Of a DNA stretch of 13,960 bases, positions 6,833 to 13,960 are shown piece after piece. The notes beneath the pieces were generated by a model that saw only the letters and a program-made list of their open reading frames with translations, did not search any database and was not told the origin of the DNA. The stretch is taken from contig CAZQNY010000084.1 of assembly GCA_964594665.1 (NCBI GenBank), positions 1 to 13,960 of the forward strand. Reading direction: 5' to 3'. The translations under genes were made by a program, and so were the position numbers. The DNA is from BM520 sp964594665 (lineage in GTDB: Bacteria > Bacteroidota > Bacteroidia > Bacteroidales > BM520). Positions within the stretch are counted from its first letter, which is position 1, and every line of letters starts with the position of its first letter.

Positions 6833-6918
6833 GCGCCACACAGGCATAACCCCGGGAGGAAGCCCGGGGTCTACGGACTGCGAAGCAGGCCTCACAGCGC
6901 TGTAGGCGCTGCACCTAC
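6823..6918. repeat. Hairpin repeat mosaic between convergent genes
   Basis: Two near-copies of one small hairpin flank the block: GGCGC-tgtag-GCGCC (6823-6837) and CAGCGC-tgtag-GCGCTG (6895-6911). They share the 13-mer GCGCTGTAGGCGC (6824-6836 and 6897-6909). The second is embedded in a longer imperfect dyad, GTAGGCGC-t-GCACCTAC (6902-6918). Between them lie a GC-rich stem-loop (6849-6870) and the mini-hairpin CTGC-gaa-GCAG (near 6879-6889). The loop TAG at 6830-6832 is the stop of the DUF3137 gene, and the CTA at 6915-6917 is the stop of the histidine kinase gene. The block resembles REP/BIME-type intergenic repeats; the family is not recognised. Confidence 0.7.
6849..6870. terminator. GC-rich stem-loop, possible bidirectional terminator
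   Basis: ACCCCGGG (6849-6856) and CCCGGGGT (6863-6870) form a perfect 8-bp stem with a 6-nt loop AGGAAG. It lies 17 nt after the DUF3137 stop and 45 nt after the histidine kinase stop of the convergent unit. No T-run follows on either strand, so it is not a canonical intrinsic terminator. It may only protect 3' ends or belong to the repeat mosaic. Confidence 0.4.
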
Positions 6919-8258
6919 AAAACCACCGTCACCGTCGTTCCCTTACCCTCTGTTGACTCCACGCTCATGCTACCGCCATGGCGGTGAATAATCTGCCTCG
7001 ACAGACTTAACCCAATACCATTTCCATCTTCTTTGGTGGTGAAAAAAGGGATAAAAATCTGATCGCGAACCTCTGGGCTCATGCCACAGCCATTGTCTGT
7101 GACCGTAATCATGGTCTGATTTGACTTCTTATATGCACCAACTATAATTTCCGGGTTCTCAATACCTTTTACTGCGTCCATTGCATTGGAGAGCACATTG
7201 ATCAGCACCTGTCTAAGCAGACCTTCATCAGCGGTAATCTCAAGCTGCTCTTTCGGAAAATTCGTTTTGATTGAGATATCCTTTTCGTCGAGCAGCAGAA
7301 TGGTGTTTTGCAGGAATGAGATCAGCTCCATTGTTTTTTTCACCGGTTTGGTGATACCCGTGAACTTACGGTACGACTTCACAAAAGACATCAACCCTTC
7401 CCCCTGACTTTGTATCACCGAAAGTCCTCTGATCGTGATATCCAGCTCCTGCTGTGAAAGATCTGTCACCTTTTTGTTCTCCTCCCCTTTGGTCAATTTC
7501 TCCGTAAGTGTTTCAGAGAGGGACGTCAGTGGGGCAAGCGCATTCATTATTTCATGCGTCAACACGCGGATAAGCTTCACCCACGATTCCAGCTCCTGGT
7601 CGCTGAGCTGCGGACTGATATCCTGCAGGGTATAGAGCATCAACGGTTTACTGGAATGTTTTAACCGGGTAGCCTTAAGCAAAAAGCTTTTTCCATTACC
7701 CTTTTTATCAACTTTAATAACCTCATCAAAGGGCGACACACCATTTTGAAGCCTGTTGTAGAGCTCATGATGTTTGGTCTCAAGCTGTCGGAGGTGAGTT
7801 ATTTGTTCCATCTCCAGCATGGTACGTGCTGCATTGTTGGCGTGGATCACAAATCCATCGTCATTGACCGAAATTACTCCTGTTCCTATCTGATTTAAAA
7901 GAGCAACAAGATATTGTTCCTGTTGCACACTTTTCTCTTTGACATCACGAAGCCAGTTATTCATTCGATTCAGATACCGGTTCAGGCGATCCTCTACCGG
8001 ATTACCGGTTTTTGCAGTGTTCCGCATCGACAGATCATCATTAAATACAGAATCAAAGAAAAAAGTAATCTTTTGATTCATCCTGTTGATATAATTCACC
8101 AGCTGAACACTCATCATAACCATAAAAAACAAAGCTATAAGCGAAACAAAACTCCATGGAGTGTTAACAAAAAATCCGGCAATTATCGCCAGTGCAATGA
8201 TAATCACCAGGCGCAAAATGATGTTCCTTTGATATGTATTTCCTAGGAGATGTCCCAT
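6915..8258 (-). CDS. NtrY-like sensor histidine kinase
   Basis: A 447-residue membrane kinase. Two helices (about 13-31 and 37-56) are separated by only a few residues (NTPWS), so there is essentially no periplasmic sensor domain. Next come a juxtamembrane helix, a PAS-like domain (about 115-212; LLNQIGTGVISVNDDGFVIHANNAA), and the phospho-acceptor region HEIMNALAPL with His235. The HATPase domain shows the N-box NVLSNAMDA (354-362), G1 DNGCGM (388-393), F-box IPFFTTK and G2 GNGIGLSLS. It should autophosphorylate and pass phosphate to the NtrC-type regulator encoded just upstream, whose 3' end overlaps this start by 16 nt. The signal is probably read in the membrane or cytoplasm, for example envelope stress or the state of the efflux pump (inference). 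Confidence 0.93.
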   Translation of the reverse strand: MGHLLGNTYQRNIILRLVIIIALAIIAGFFVNTPWSFVSLIALFFMVMMSVQLVNYINRMNQKITFFFDSVFNDDLSMRNTAKTGNPVEDRLNRYLNRMNNWLRDVKEKSVQQEQYLVALLNQIGTGVISVNDDGFVIHANNAARTMLEMEQITHLRQLETKHHELYNRLQNGVSPFDEVIKVDKKGNGKSFLLKATRLKHSSKPLMLYTLQDISPQLSDQELESWVKLIRVLTHEIMNALAPLTSLSETLTEKLTKGEENKKVTDLSQQELDITIRGLSVIQSQGEGLMSFVKSYRKFTGITKPVKKTMELISFLQNTILLLDEKDISIKTNFPKEQLEITADEGLLRQVLINVLSNAMDAVKGIENPEIIVGAYKKSNQTMITVTDNGCGMSPEVRDQIFIPFFTTKEDGNGIGLSLSRQIIHRHGGSMSVESTEGKGTTVTVVL

Positions 8259-9610
8259 TTCTTCATTTTGTTATAGAGGGTTTGCCTTGTTACACCCAGC
8301 GCCTCAGCTGCCGCGGTAATATTTCCGGGATGCTCTTTAATTGCCTGAACAATCAACCGCTTTTCCATGGTGGCCAACGGCATAGTTTCAAAAGTCCGGA
8401 CCTTTGATTCAGTTATCCGAAAGAGAAATTCATCCGCATCAATTGTACTGTTATCACTGAGTATTACAGCTTTCTCGATGGAGTGTTTTAGCTCACGGAT
8501 GTTCCCCGGCCAACGGTATTCCATCAGTTTCCGAGATGCCCTTGCGGTCAGTTTCTTCTCATCTTTACGGTATTTCGCACAGTAATGCTGAAGGAAGTGA
8601 TTCGCTATCAAGAGGATATCCTCTCCACGATGCCTCAATGGCGGCACTTCAATATGAATGGTATTGATACGATAGAGCAGATCTTCCCGGAAAGTTCCCT
8701 GTGAAACCATCTCCGCAATCTGCTGGTTTGTAGCACATAACAGTCTGATATTCACATCTGCCGGGGTATTGGAGCCTACTTTTACAATCTGTCGGTTTTG
8801 TAATGCGGCAAGCAATTTTGCCTGCAAAGGGAGAGACAGATTTCCGATCTCATCCATGAAGAGTGTGCCATTATGCGCAAGTTCAAACTTTCCTGTTCGG
8901 GTGTCACGGGCATCAGTAAAGGCACCTTTTACATGGCCAAAGAGCTCGCTTTCAAAAAGGGTCTCGGTAATGGCACCCATATCCACCGAGACAAGTATCT
9001 CGTTTTTCCGTAGGGAGCGCCGATGGATCTCCTGCGCAACCAACTCCTTTCCGGTGCCATTTTCCCCGGTTATCAACACATTGGTATCTGTTGCCGCCAC
9101 CTTCTCAATAAGCTGCATCATTCGTGATATGGCGGGAGATTTTCCAATGATAATCTGCTCGGAGGATTTAAACACATTTCTGATCGCCTTCTCACGGTTT
9201 TTCAGGCTTCGCACTTCACGCCGGGAGCGTGTCAGTTCAGCTGCGGACTTCAACGTCGCCAAAAGCTTCTTGTTCTCCCAGGGCTTGAGCACAAAATCCA
9301 CTGCACCCTCTTTCAGCGCCGTGACCGCAAGATCCACATCGCCATATGCCGTAAAAAGAACAATAGACAAATCCGGAACCTTTTCATGGATCTCCTTCAT
9401 CCAAAAAAGCCCTTCATTACCGCTGTTTATGCCCGCCGAAAAATTCATGTCCAGCAATACCACATCGTAGGATTGTTTCTCCAGCTCGCGTATAATTCTG
9501 TTAGGTGTATTCAGACAAACAACCTCATTAAATTCACCCAATAATAATATCTCCAAAGCAGTGAGAACCTGTTTATTATCATCAACTATTATAATATTAC
9601 CGGAAGACAT
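8243..9610 (-). CDS. NtrC-family sigma-54-dependent response regulator
   Basis: 455 residues from the ATG at 9610. The receiver domain (1-120) has acidic D10/D11, phospho-acceptor D54 (VLLDMNF), T87 and K109. The AAA+ sigma-54 activation domain (about 152-375) has Walker A GENGTGKE (182-189), the sigma-54 contact loop GAFTDA (229-234), Walker B LFMDEIG (250-256), arginine-finger region FREDLLYR (307-314) and WPGNIREL (367-374). A Fis-type HTH ends the protein (about 414-452; ITAAAEALGVTRQTLYNKM). All catalytic elements look intact. An in-frame TTG at 9628 would add six residues, but it lies inside the predicted -7 box, so the ATG is preferred. It is co-transcribed with the kinase (16-nt overlap). 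Palindromes at 9661-9702 are its likely binding sites. Confidence 0.94.
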   Translation of the reverse strand: MSSGNIIIVDDNKQVLTALEILLLGEFNEVVCLNTPNRIIRELEKQSYDVVLLDMNFSAGINSGNEGLFWMKEIHEKVPDLSIVLFTAYGDVDLAVTALKEGAVDFVLKPWENKKLLATLKSAAELTRSRREVRSLKNREKAIRNVFKSSEQIIIGKSPAISRMMQLIEKVAATDTNVLITGENGTGKELVAQEIHRRSLRKNEILVSVDMGAITETLFESELFGHVKGAFTDARDTRTGKFELAHNGTLFMDEIGNLSLPLQAKLLAALQNRQIVKVGSNTPADVNIRLLCATNQQIAEMVSQGTFREDLLYRINTIHIEVPPLRHRGEDILLIANHFLQHYCAKYRKDEKKLTARASRKLMEYRWPGNIRELKHSIEKAVILSDNSTIDADEFLFRITESKVRTFETMPLATMEKRLIVQAIKEHPGNITAAAEALGVTRQTLYNKMKKWDIS

Positions 9611-9625
9611 GATGGTTATTTTTCT

Positions 9626-9657
9626 CAAAATTAAAACTATATATAAAAAAATGCAAC
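9626..9657 (-). promoter_or_regulatory. Predicted promoter of the response regulator-kinase operon
   Basis: On the minus strand, GTTG (9657-9654; one mismatch to TTTG) is followed after 20 nt by TAATTTTG (9633-9626), a perfect TAnnTTTG. The transcript start would be near 9619, about 9 nt before the chosen ATG. The upstream palindromes abut this promoter, so the regulator may also act on its own gene. Confidence 0.5.
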
Positions 9658-9660
9658 AAT

Positions 9661-9702
9661 GTGTAAAATGTTTTTACACATGACCGTAAAATGTTTTTAC
9701 AC
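9661..9702. promoter_or_regulatory. Tandem palindromes, candidate upstream activating sites
   Basis: GTGTAAAATGTTTTTACAC (9661-9679) has perfect 8-bp arms around a 3-nt centre. CCGTAAAATGTTTTTACAC (9684-9702) keeps 6 perfect base pairs. An 18-bp core is repeated exactly (9663-9680 and 9686-9703), with centres 23 bp apart. A faint third version centres near 9740 (shared TGTTTTTA at 9739-9746). Position and dyad form fit NtrC-type regulator sites, with centres about 110 and 87 bp upstream of the start predicted from the sigma-54-like element. Confidence 0.7.
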
Positions 9703-9753
9703 AAACAATAATAATAAATATTTAATTACCTGATTTACATGTTTTTATAAAAA

Positions 9754-9768
9754 CGGCACGAATATCGA
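9754..9768 (+). promoter_or_regulatory. Candidate sigma-54 promoter of the efflux operon
   Basis: CGGCACGAATATCGA compared with TGGCACG-N4-TTGC: the -24 half matches 6 of 7, including GG, while the -12 half (TCGA) matches 2 of 4 and lacks the final C. No TAnnTTTG element is visible between 9703 and 9775. The predicted start near 9780 falls just after the annotated ATG (9775) and before the next in-frame ATG (9790), so translation may start at the latter. Confidence 0.45.
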
Positions 9769-9774
9769 AATAAT

Positions 9775-10910
9775 ATGAAAAAGAAATCAATGGATCGTGA
9801 AATAGAAATAAAAAGAGGGATCAAAGGAAAACATCTGATCATAGCGGCAGTAATAATTCTGATCATTGTCATGGCCTGGCTGATATATTCTTCCGGCAGC
9901 CAGGATATATATCGTACAACCTACGATAAAGTAACCATTAGCACAGTAGAAAAAGGTTCATTCAGCAACTATATCACCGTAATAGGAAAAGTGGAACCCA
10001 TCTCTACCATCTATCTCGATGCCATTGAAGGCGGGCGTGTGGTGGAACGCCTCATTGATGAAGGTGCCAGCGTACAAAAAGGCGATGTAATTCTCAAGCT
10101 GGAAAACCGTCAACTTTACCAAACCATCCTCAACAGTGAGGCNNNNNNNNNNNNNNNNNNNNNNNNNNNNNNNNNNNNNNNNNNNNNNNNNNNNNNNNNN
10201 NNNNNNNNNNNNNNNNNNNNNNNNNNNNNNNNNNNNNNNNNNAAAAAGCCGTTACCGACAGCCTTATTCGTGTTACCAGTATGCAGACTTTGGAGTCGGA
10301 TCTCAAAACCATGCGTCAGGTGCTGACACTCGTTCGTGAACGCCTCGACAACCTCAACGTAAAAGCCACCATCGACGGGCAGCTGGGAATGCTCGATGCT
10401 GAAGTAGGGCAATCAATCAGCCAGGGACAACGTATCGGACAGATACATGTTCTTACCAACTATAAAGTCAATGCCCTTATCGAAGAGCATCATATCGATA
10501 AAGTTTTCCGTGGTCTGGAGGCAAAACTGGAACGTAATAACGAAACCTATTCTCTGATGGTAAAAAAGGTTCTTCCGGAAGTACGGGATGGTTTTTTCGA
10601 AGTAGAATTGGTTTTTACCGATGAAAGACCGGAAAAAATCCGCACCGGTCAAACCTATCATATTCGTCTGGAGCTTGGATTACCCGAAGAAGCACTTCTC
10701 GTAAATCGTGGTGGCTTCTACCAAAGTACTGCAGGGCAATGGGCTTTTGTGCTGAATGAAAAAGGGAATGAAGCTGAAAAAAGATCTATCCGTATTGGTC
10801 GGCAGAACCCTGGTTACTACACCATTACAGAAGGCTTAAAAGCCGGCGACCGCATAATCACTTCTTCCTATGATATGTATCTCAAAAAAGAAAAAATCAT
10901 CTTAAAATAA
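9775..10910 (+). CDS. Membrane-fusion protein of an ABC efflux system (HlyD/MacA type), interrupted by assembly gap
   Basis: Periplasmic adaptor that links an inner-membrane transporter to an outer-membrane channel. The N-terminus is short and cytoplasmic, followed by one membrane helix (about 20-38). Then come the beta-barrel start (VTISTVEKGSFSNYITVIGKVEP) and a lipoyl half-motif (IEGGRVVERLIDEGASVQKGDVILKLEN). After the gap, a coiled-coil arm (KAVTDSLIRVTSMQTLESDLKTM) leads into the second lipoyl half and beta-barrel (GQLGMLDAEVGQSISQGQRIGQI), ending in a membrane-proximal domain (about GGFYQSTAGQWAFVL to the stop). The 100-N run at 10143-10242 replaces most of the coiled-coil hairpin. The two halves are in different frames across the run, so the N count cannot be the real length. 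It is followed 8 nt later by the ABC ATPase gene. The start may be the ATG at 9790 if the sigma-54 promoter is real. Confidence 0.9.
10143..10242. other. Assembly gap of 100 N inside the membrane-fusion protein gene
   Basis: Exactly 100 undetermined bases, the usual placeholder size. Two bases of an interrupted codon precede it and two bases of another follow it in the reading frame of the downstream part. An intact gene therefore requires a true length leaving remainder 2 on division by 3; 100 leaves 1. Confidence 0.97.
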
Positions 10911-10918
10911 TTTTCATT

Positions 10919-11617
10919 ATGATAAAAACAGAAAACATAAGCCGCATATTTCGCACAGATGCCATTGAAACCAGTGCTTTAAGTAATGTAAACTTCCAGG
11001 TGCAAAAAGGTGAGTTTACCGCTATTATGGGCCCTTCAGGATGTGGAAAATCCACTCTGTTAAATATTATCGGACTGCTTGATAACCCCAGTGAAGGCCA
11101 GTATTTCTTCGATGATATGGAAGTGGGCCATTTAAAGGAACGTGAACGCACCCGTCTGCGAAAAGGCCGCATAGGATTTGTGTTCCAGTCTTTTAATCTT
11201 ATTGATGAGCTAACAGTATTTGAAAATGTGGAGTTGCCGCTGGTGTATTTAAAAATGAATGCCAAAGACCGCCGCATACAGGTTGAAAAGGTTCTTGACA
11301 GGATGAATATATCACACCGGAAGAACCACTTTCCCCAGCAGCTTTCCGGCGGTCAGCAGCAGCGTGTGGCCATTGCCCGTGCTGTTGTTGCCAACCCCGG
11401 GTTAATACTCGCGGATGAGCCTACCGGAAACCTGGACAGTAAAAACGGTACCGAGGTGATGAACCTGCTTACCGAACTCAACCGTGAAGGCACCACCATC
11501 GTAATGGTAACACACTCGCAGCGTGACTCGGCCTATGCACATCGTGTGATCAATCTTTTTGACGGGCAGATCGTTACCGAACATCAATTAAAAGAAATGC
11601 ATGAATCCCTGCTATAA
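10919..11617 (+). CDS. ABC transporter ATP-binding protein (MacB/LolD type)
   Basis: A 232-residue cytoplasmic nucleotide-binding subunit. Walker A is GPSGCGKST (38-46), Q-loop Gln90 (IGFVFQSFNL), signature LSGGQQQR (142-149), Walker B LILADEP (162-168) with the DEPTGNLDS extension, and H-loop His199 (VMVTHS). All are intact. The sequence style (GLLDNPSEGQY, NLIDELTVFENVELPLVY) is that of the LolD/MacB/FtsE branch, which drives mechanotransmission through non-transporting permeases rather than a classical translocation pore. It sits 8 nt after the membrane-fusion gene and 9 nt before the permease gene, so the three form one operon and one machine. Confidence 0.96.
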   Translation: MIKTENISRIFRTDAIETSALSNVNFQVQKGEFTAIMGPSGCGKSTLLNIIGLLDNPSEGQYFFDDMEVGHLKERERTRLRKGRIGFVFQSFNLIDELTVFENVELPLVYLKMNAKDRRIQVEKVLDRMNISHRKNHFPQQLSGGQQQRVAIARAVVANPGLILADEPTGNLDSKNGTEVMNLLTELNREGTTIVMVTHSQRDSAYAHRVINLFDGQIVTEHQLKEMHESLL

Positions 11618-11626
11618 CCAACTGTT

Positions 11627-13960
11627 ATGAGAAATATACGCTATACCTTCCGCATGCTGAAGCGCAACCCTTTGCTCTCCTGGGTCACCATTCCCGGGCT
11701 TGCTGTGGCGCTAAGTGCTGTGCTTTTGCTTCTGGTTTATATTAACCATGAAATCAGTTTCGACAAACACTTTACTACCAAAAACCGTGTTCTCAGGCTC
11801 CTGAATGATGTACAGGAAGAAGAAAGCAGTATGGTATACCCCATATGTCTACGCACCTGCTATGATGAAATTCCTGCCATGGTTCCCGAAGTGGAGTCTG
11901 CGGTCCAGATATTCCGTGCATGGCAGGTCGATGTTAAAAATGAAGAAATTAAATTCAGCGATGTACCCAGCCTTTATGCTGACCCTGAATTCTTTACTGT
12001 TTTTGGAATGGATCTGTTGGCAGGAGATAAAAATACTGCTCTAAAAGGAATGAGAAAGCTTGTCCTTACGGAAACACTGGCAAAAAAACTCTTCAATACC
12101 ACCGACTGCCTGGGGAAAGTTCTACAGGTTTATGAACAGCCCTTTACGGTTTCAGGTATTGTCAACGATCTTCCCAACACCACGCATTTTCAGTATGATA
12201 TGCTAATCTCACTGGAAACAATTAACCCCTCACGCTACGGAGGACTGGAATATTTTACCTACTTCCTTATTCGTGAGGGCGCTGATATAAACCAGGCAGC
12301 AAAAAAAATCGAAGCTGCGAACGACCAGCTAATGACCAATTGGGTAGAGCAGTTTAACTACCAGTTAACAAGTGTTGCAGAAGTTCTGGCAGATGTACAT
12401 TTGCATACTATTTCTGCTTTTGATATGGTTCCCAAAGCCAACAAAACAACCCTGAATATCGTTATCATCATCACCCTGTTTATTCTTCTGATTGCTGTTA
12501 TCAACTACCTTAATCTGTATATTCTTCATGGAGAAAAACGGATATCCGAAATTGCATCACGAAAATCCATGGGAGCGGAACGCAGTACGCTGGCAGCACA
12601 ATTCTATACCGAAACGGGCATTATCGGTCTTATTGCACTTATAATTGCCATTATCATAACCTTATATGTACGTCCGTTTTTTGGCCAGCTGCTGCAGCGG
12701 GAACTGGAAACAGGAGATCTTTTTACTTTGTCTGGCGTGCTGATGACCATCGGGATATTGTTATTTATTGTGGTTGTTGCAGGCGCCTATCCCACATGGT
12801 ATTTATCAAAGATCAAACTTATCACCGGACTGAAAGGCAAGTCGGAATCAGTAAACCGCAAACGCCGGTTATCGGTAATATCAGTATTTCTTCAGTTTGC
12901 CATTACCGTATTTCTAATCAGCAGTGTATTTATTATAAACGGGCAGATACAATACCTTAAAAATCAGCCACTGGGTTTTCAGCCGGAAAATGTCGTGGAG
13001 CTCAGGGGCTTCAGTAAGGCGGTAGAGGAAAACCCCGATGCTGTTGTGGCGGCATTGGAAAAATTACCGTTTGTAGAGTCTGCAGGAGCTTCATTCCATA
13101 GCATTGGCAGTGGTTACAGCGGTCAGGGACTGAAAAAATACGGTGATCCGGGAGCCTTTCTGGGCATTAATCAATATCGGGTACGCCCGGGAATAATTCC
13201 TTGTATGCAGATCGAAATGGCACAGGGAAGAACATTTAAAAAAGATGGTAATGATAATAACAGTGTTATCATTAATGAAAAAGCCGTTCGTATGCTCGGG
13301 CTTGAAAACCCTGTGGGGACCCTGGTGCAGATGCGTGAAGAACCATTAACCATTATCGGTGTAACAAAAGACTTTATTTATGGCGGCCATCCCGGTGAAC
13401 CGGTAGAGCCGCTGATACTTACAACCTGGACAAACCTGGCCTATGCACTCTACATTCGTCATCAGGGAATTTATACGCCTGAAATGCAGCAACAGGTAAC
13501 AAATGTTATCAAACAGTTCGATAAAGAATATATCTACAACCAAACCTATCTTACCGACCGGTATGCATCGAAATTTAAGGAAGAAAAACGGATACTTAAA
13601 CTGGTATCAGTAGGTGCTGTTGTAGCAATTATTTTAAGTTTTATGGGCCTCATGGCGCTCTCGTTTATGCAGGTTAACCGCCGTACCAAGGAAGTTGGAG
13701 TGCGAAAAGTGATGGGTAGCAGCGTTGGAGAAGTGATGTTTTTACTCATGAAAGAGACCCTTATTGTGGTGCTTCTTGCCATGATAACTGCTTTTGGAAC
13801 GGGATGGTATATTATGACACAATGGCTTAGTCGATTCACCACACACATGCCTTTAAATGCCCGGTATTTTATACTCAGCGGGCTGGCAGCATTGGTTATT
13901 GTAGTGCTTGCCACCGGCTGGCAGACGTGGCGCGCAGCCACCGGGAACCCGGTGAAGGCG
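11627..13960 (+). CDS. MacB/FtsX-type ABC transporter permease (last residues cut by window edge)
   Basis: The ATG at 11627 opens a frame of 778 codons that runs without a stop to the window end. The last residues, ATGNPVKA, match the usual C-terminal 'W.AA..NPV.AL' motif, so probably fewer than about 15 residues are missing. Two FtsX/MacB halves are visible. Half 1: TM1 (about 18-40), a periplasmic domain (about 45-270), then TM2-4 (about 278-300, 330-352, 369-392). Half 2: TM5 (about 415-437), a periplasmic domain (about 440-650), then TM6-8 (about 658-682, 704-730, 748-770). Each half carries the cytoplasmic coupling motif: ASRKSMGAERSTL and EVGVRKVMGSSVGEV. With the preceding ATPase and adaptor it should form a tripartite pump. 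No outer-membrane TolC-like gene is in view; it may lie beyond the right edge. Substrate unknown. Confidence 0.93.
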   Translation, partial: MRNIRYTFRMLKRNPLLSWVTIPGLAVALSAVLLLLVYINHEISFDKHFTTKNRVLRLLNDVQEEESSMVYPICLRTCYDEIPAMVPEVESAVQIFRAWQVDVKNEEIKFSDVPSLYADPEFFTVFGMDLLAGDKNTALKGMRKLVLTETLAKKLFNTTDCLGKVLQVYEQPFTVSGIVNDLPNTTHFQYDMLISLETINPSRYGGLEYFTYFLIREGADINQAAKKIEAANDQLMTNWVEQFNYQLTSVAEVLADVHLHTISAFDMVPKANKTTLNIVIIITLFILLIAVINYLNLYILHGEKRISEIASRKSMGAERSTLAAQFYTETGIIGLIALIIAIIITLYVRPFFGQLLQRELETGDLFTLSGVLMTIGILLFIVVVAGAYPTWYLSKIKLITGLKGKSESVNRKRRLSVISVFLQFAITVFLISSVFIINGQIQYLKNQPLGFQPENVVELRGFSKAVEENPDAVVAALEKLPFVESAGASFHSIGSGYSGQGLKKYGDPGAFLGINQYRVRPGIIPCMQIEMAQGRTFKKDGNDNNSVIINEKAVRMLGLENPVGTLVQMREEPLTIIGVTKDFIYGGHPGEPVEPLILTTWTNLAYALYIRHQGIYTPEMQQQVTNVIKQFDKEYIYNQTYLTDRYASKFKEEKRILKLVSVGAVVAIILSFMGLMALSFMQVNRRTKEVGVRKVMGSSVGEVMFLLMKETLIVVLLAMITAFGTGWYIMTQWLSRFTTHMPLNARYFILSGLAALVIVVLATGWQTWRAATGNPVKA

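Noticed and set aside
6849..6870. Canonical rho-independent terminator
   Set aside because: The stem is strong but no U-tract follows on either strand, so it is listed only as a possible terminator within a repeat block.
8769..9470. Long open frame (233 codons) on the plus strand
   Set aside because: It lies wholly antisense to the response regulator, whose catalytic motifs are intact. The translation has no recognisable motif and is an S/F/R-rich shadow.
9611..9628. Upstream TTG start for the response regulator (six more residues)
   Set aside because: The TTG overlaps the predicted -7 box TAATTTTG, and receiver domains normally begin close to the ATG at 9610.
9640..9680. Sigma-54 promoter on the minus strand for the regulator gene (TTGCA near 9655)
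   Set aside because: No GG-containing -24 element lies at the required distance. A TAnnTTTG promoter explains the gene better.
9661..9703. CRISPR-like repeats
   Set aside because: Only two units with a 5-nt interval and no spacers. They are palindromic operator-type sites in a promoter region.
10281..10910. Separate gene starting at the ATG at 10281
   Set aside because: The same frame stays open back to the gap and encodes the coiled-coil arm of the adaptor, so it is the second half of the interrupted gene at 9775.

Overview
The window looks like a contig from a member of the Bacteroidota. Three lines of sequence evidence support this. Several promoters fit the Bacteroidetes primary-sigma pattern (TTTG, about 20 nt, TAnnTTTG). 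Most starts lack a Shine-Dalgarno sequence. The leucyl-tRNA synthetase is the long 928-residue form. Lower ranks cannot be assigned from the sequence alone. One 100-N assembly gap lies at 10143-10242.

Region 1 (1-1548, minus strand) is a tightly overlapping three-gene set: a GNAT-like protein, an XRE/HTH protein and a YdeI/OmpD-associated-family protein that runs off the left edge. The first two resemble a toxin-antitoxin pair in toxin-first order. Their promoter is covered by a 12-bp inverted repeat that looks like an autoregulatory operator. The divergent intergenic region (1549-1838) also holds two copies of a REP-like hairpin, followed by the leuS promoter.

Region 2 (1839-6832, plus strand) is leuS (housekeeping), then a more A/T-rich two-gene unit with its own textbook promoter: a STAND/archaeal-type AAA ATPase and a two-TM DUF3137 protein. 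The leuS-ATPase gap carries nested inverted repeats that reach the ATPase start codon.

Region 3 (6823-6918) is a compact mosaic of hairpins between convergent genes. The repeat units supply the stop codons of both flanking genes, and the two copies of one hairpin differ by a compensatory base-pair change.

Region 4 (6915-13960) is a regulated efflux locus. On the minus strand an NtrC-type sigma-54 response regulator overlaps an NtrY-like histidine kinase that has almost no periplasmic domain. Divergently, on the plus strand, lie a membrane-fusion (HlyD/MacA-type) protein interrupted by the gap, a MacB/LolD-type ABC ATPase and a MacB/FtsX-type permease missing only its last few residues. Between the two units are two tandem 19-bp palindromes and a sequence close to a sigma-54 -24/-12 promoter. 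Their spacing is what is expected if the response regulator binds the palindromes and activates the transporter operon.

I see no proven new system. The best candidates for a second look are the sigma-54 efflux control region, the GNAT-XRE pair with its promoter-overlapping operator, the covarying hairpin repeats, and the ATPase-DUF3137 pair.
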